Below, in pieces: positions 4,789 to 5,797 of a DNA stretch of 5,797 bases (position 1 is the stretch's first letter; the number at the start of each line of letters is the position of its first letter). Source of the stretch: Aminipila sp051883075. GTDB lineage: Bacteria; Bacillota; Clostridia; Peptostreptococcales; Anaerovoracaceae. Under the pieces are notes generated by a model. That model was not told the DNA's origin. It was given only the letters and a program-made list of their open reading frames with translations, and did no database searches. Both the position numbers and the translations under genes were made by a program. The stretch is taken from the NCBI GenBank assembly GCA_051883075.1, contig JBJETA010000007.1:1-5797 (forward strand), read 5' to 3'.

Positions 4789-5797
4789 TTATCTTCTGTG
4801 GCGTCCGTTGCGTCTCGGAGGATAAGAATCAAAGCCGCATTCACAGTCATCATCACAGCAGTCATCATTACAACCGTCATCGCAGCAGTCGTTACAGCCG
4901 CAGCTGTTCTGATTCCCGCTGCCCGGTCTGCAAGGTCTGCAGCTGTCATCGGAATCATCTTCACCACCGCAGTTCTCCAAAGTATCACTTTCTTTAATCT
5001 GTTTAGGGAAAAGCGATGGGAAAGTAGTGCAGACAGGGTTTACCTGTGGACTCAGCTGCGTAAAGCCTGTCGAAAGAACACATAACTGTACAGGCACGAC
5101 AATTTTTTTCTCGCAAGCAATGCATACAGCTACAATAAGATTTGCACAAACTTCTCCGTTAGGACCGATGGTCAGGTCTCTGCCATAATTGTTTGTTGCC
5201 AGTCTTGTTTCACATGCCGTATTGCAGAATTCCGTAAATCTTGGGAAAAATGCAGTGTCAAAGGTAGACGGCATGCAGATTTCAAAGAAGTTGGTAAGTA
5301 AAAGAGGCTGGGCATCTGTTGCTATGTTGGCTTCCGTACATACTGTGAAAACAACCTCGTTGTTGCATTTATCGCACAGCAGTAAATCCAGGAATATCTG
5401 GACATTACCAGAAACTTCTATGCTTTGAGTACCGAAAACAGGGGTACCCATACATTGGTCGTCACATTCGCTTGTATCTGCGAACAGTATTTTCTCCGAG
5501 AATGCACCGTCGGGACCCACAACCTGGATAGGATTGCCCTGACTGTCCTTTAAAAATGTAGCACCTGAAATAGTAGTATTTAAGTTCAGCTTCAGATTTT
5601 TCGGATCATCAATATTGCCGGGATTGAAAAACCGCTTGCATCGGATATCTAAAACTCTTTTTACTCTGTGACCTCTAGGAATATTTGGGGTGAAACGCTG
5701 GTTCTGAATGGTTTTCATCCCCTGAAGATTAAACAATACCGCATCGTATACCTTCTGTACATATATCGGTTCTGTTACCAAATCATTGATATTACCG
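4789..5797 (-). CDS. Cys-rich protein with Cys/Asp-rich tail, unknown function (5' end off the window)
   Basis: I do not recognise a characterised family; it resembles uncharacterised proteins I associate with spore-forming Clostridia (recollection, not a search). The frame is open to the right edge: a TTG at 5781 is the first start-like codon, but it lacks a ribosome binding site and the frame continues upstream with G-N-I-N-D-L, so the gene is partial. Counting from that TTG (330 residues), residues 1-265 look folded and carry 14 cysteines, several paired as C-x3-C (106/110, 186/190) or C-x2-C (136/139, 220/223). Residues 271-315 hold 12 more, mixed with Asp, Gly and Asn (CCDD-like runs), and the protein ends in a basic RRNGRHRR. 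The total is 26 Cys. No membrane segment is visible, and a signal peptide cannot be judged without the true start. Extensive disulphide cross-linking, as in spore coat or exosporium proteins, or metal binding are the plausible roles (inference). It has its own terminator and is separate from ilvE. Confidence 0.8.
   Translation of the reverse strand, partial: GNINDLVTEPIYVQKVYDAVLFNLQGMKTIQNQRFTPNIPRGHRVKRVLDIRCKRFFNPGNIDDPKNLKLNLNTTISGATFLKDSQGNPIQVVGPDGAFSEKILFADTSECDDQCMGTPVFGTQSIEVSGNVQIFLDLLLCDKCNNEVVFTVCTEANIATDAQPLLLTNFFEICMPSTFDTAFFPRFTEFCNTACETRLATNNYGRDLTIGPNGEVCANLIVAVCIACEKKIVVPVQLCVLSTGFTQLSPQVNPVCTTFPSLFPKQIKESDTLENCGGEDDSDDSCRPCRPGSGNQNSCGCNDCCDDGCNDDCCDDDCECGFDSYPPRRNGRHRR

Noticed and set aside
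4845..4915. A CRISPR-like or tandem-repeat array suggested by recurring TCATCA and GCAGCAGTC units.
   Set aside because: The units are short, irregular and in frame with a protein tail. They reflect repeated Cys and Asp codons, not repeats separated by unique spacers.
4798..5085. A + strand reading frame encoding an Ala/Val/Ile/Thr-rich, membrane-like peptide.
   Set aside because: It is the antisense of the Cys/Asp-rich tail. The repeated GAT, TGT and TGC codons read backwards as Ile, Thr and Ala, which mimics a hydrophobic segment. It has no ribosome binding site or homology that I can see.
5779..5781. TTG as the true start of the Cys-rich protein.
   Set aside because: No ribosome binding site precedes it and the frame stays open to the right edge with plausible protein sequence, so the gene begins outside the window.

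Overview
The window looks like a chromosomal fragment of an anaerobic, low-to-moderate-GC Firmicute of the Clostridia, most likely a Lachnospiraceae-type gut organism. The reasons are the clostridial style of the ilvD and ilvA proteins, strong AGGA/GAGGG ribosome binding sites, AT-rich intergenic DNA with textbook terminators, and a Cys-rich protein of a kind I associate with clostridial spore formers (inference). Both edges cut through genes. The left edge removes the first half of ilvD and the right edge removes the N-terminus of the Cys-rich protein, so the window may be a whole short contig.

Layout. On the + strand, the C-terminal half of ilvD (dihydroxy-acid dehydratase) ends at 961. It is followed after a short gap by a complete threonine ammonia-lyase gene (ilvA, about 1010-2221) and a strong hairpin terminator (2251-2311). 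Converging on this terminator from the - strand is a two-gene unit: ilvE (branched-chain aminotransferase, 4585 down to 3515) and, one base after its stop, a DUF815-type AAA+ ATPase (3513 down to 2314). The 203-bp gap upstream of ilvE holds its promoter (TTGACA and TATAAT-like boxes), two short TTGTT/AACAA dyads, a tandem 7-bp repeat in the leader, and the terminator of the next gene. That last gene (4789 to the right edge, - strand) encodes a protein with 26 cysteines in the 330 residues examined, ending in a Cys/Asp-rich tail.

How the genes work together. IlvA makes 2-oxobutanoate from threonine. IlvD dehydrates the dihydroxy acids of the isoleucine and valine pathways. IlvE transaminates the resulting 2-oxo acids to isoleucine, valine and leucine. 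Three enzymes of one pathway are therefore split over two convergent transcription units. The ATPase is translationally linked to ilvE but has no obvious role in amino-acid synthesis. The Cys-rich protein is a separate unit with its own terminator.

I found no RNA genes, CRISPR array, insertion sequence or recognisable new system. The items most worth a second look are the ATPase-ilvE linkage, the Cys-rich protein and the abnormal left end of ilvD.
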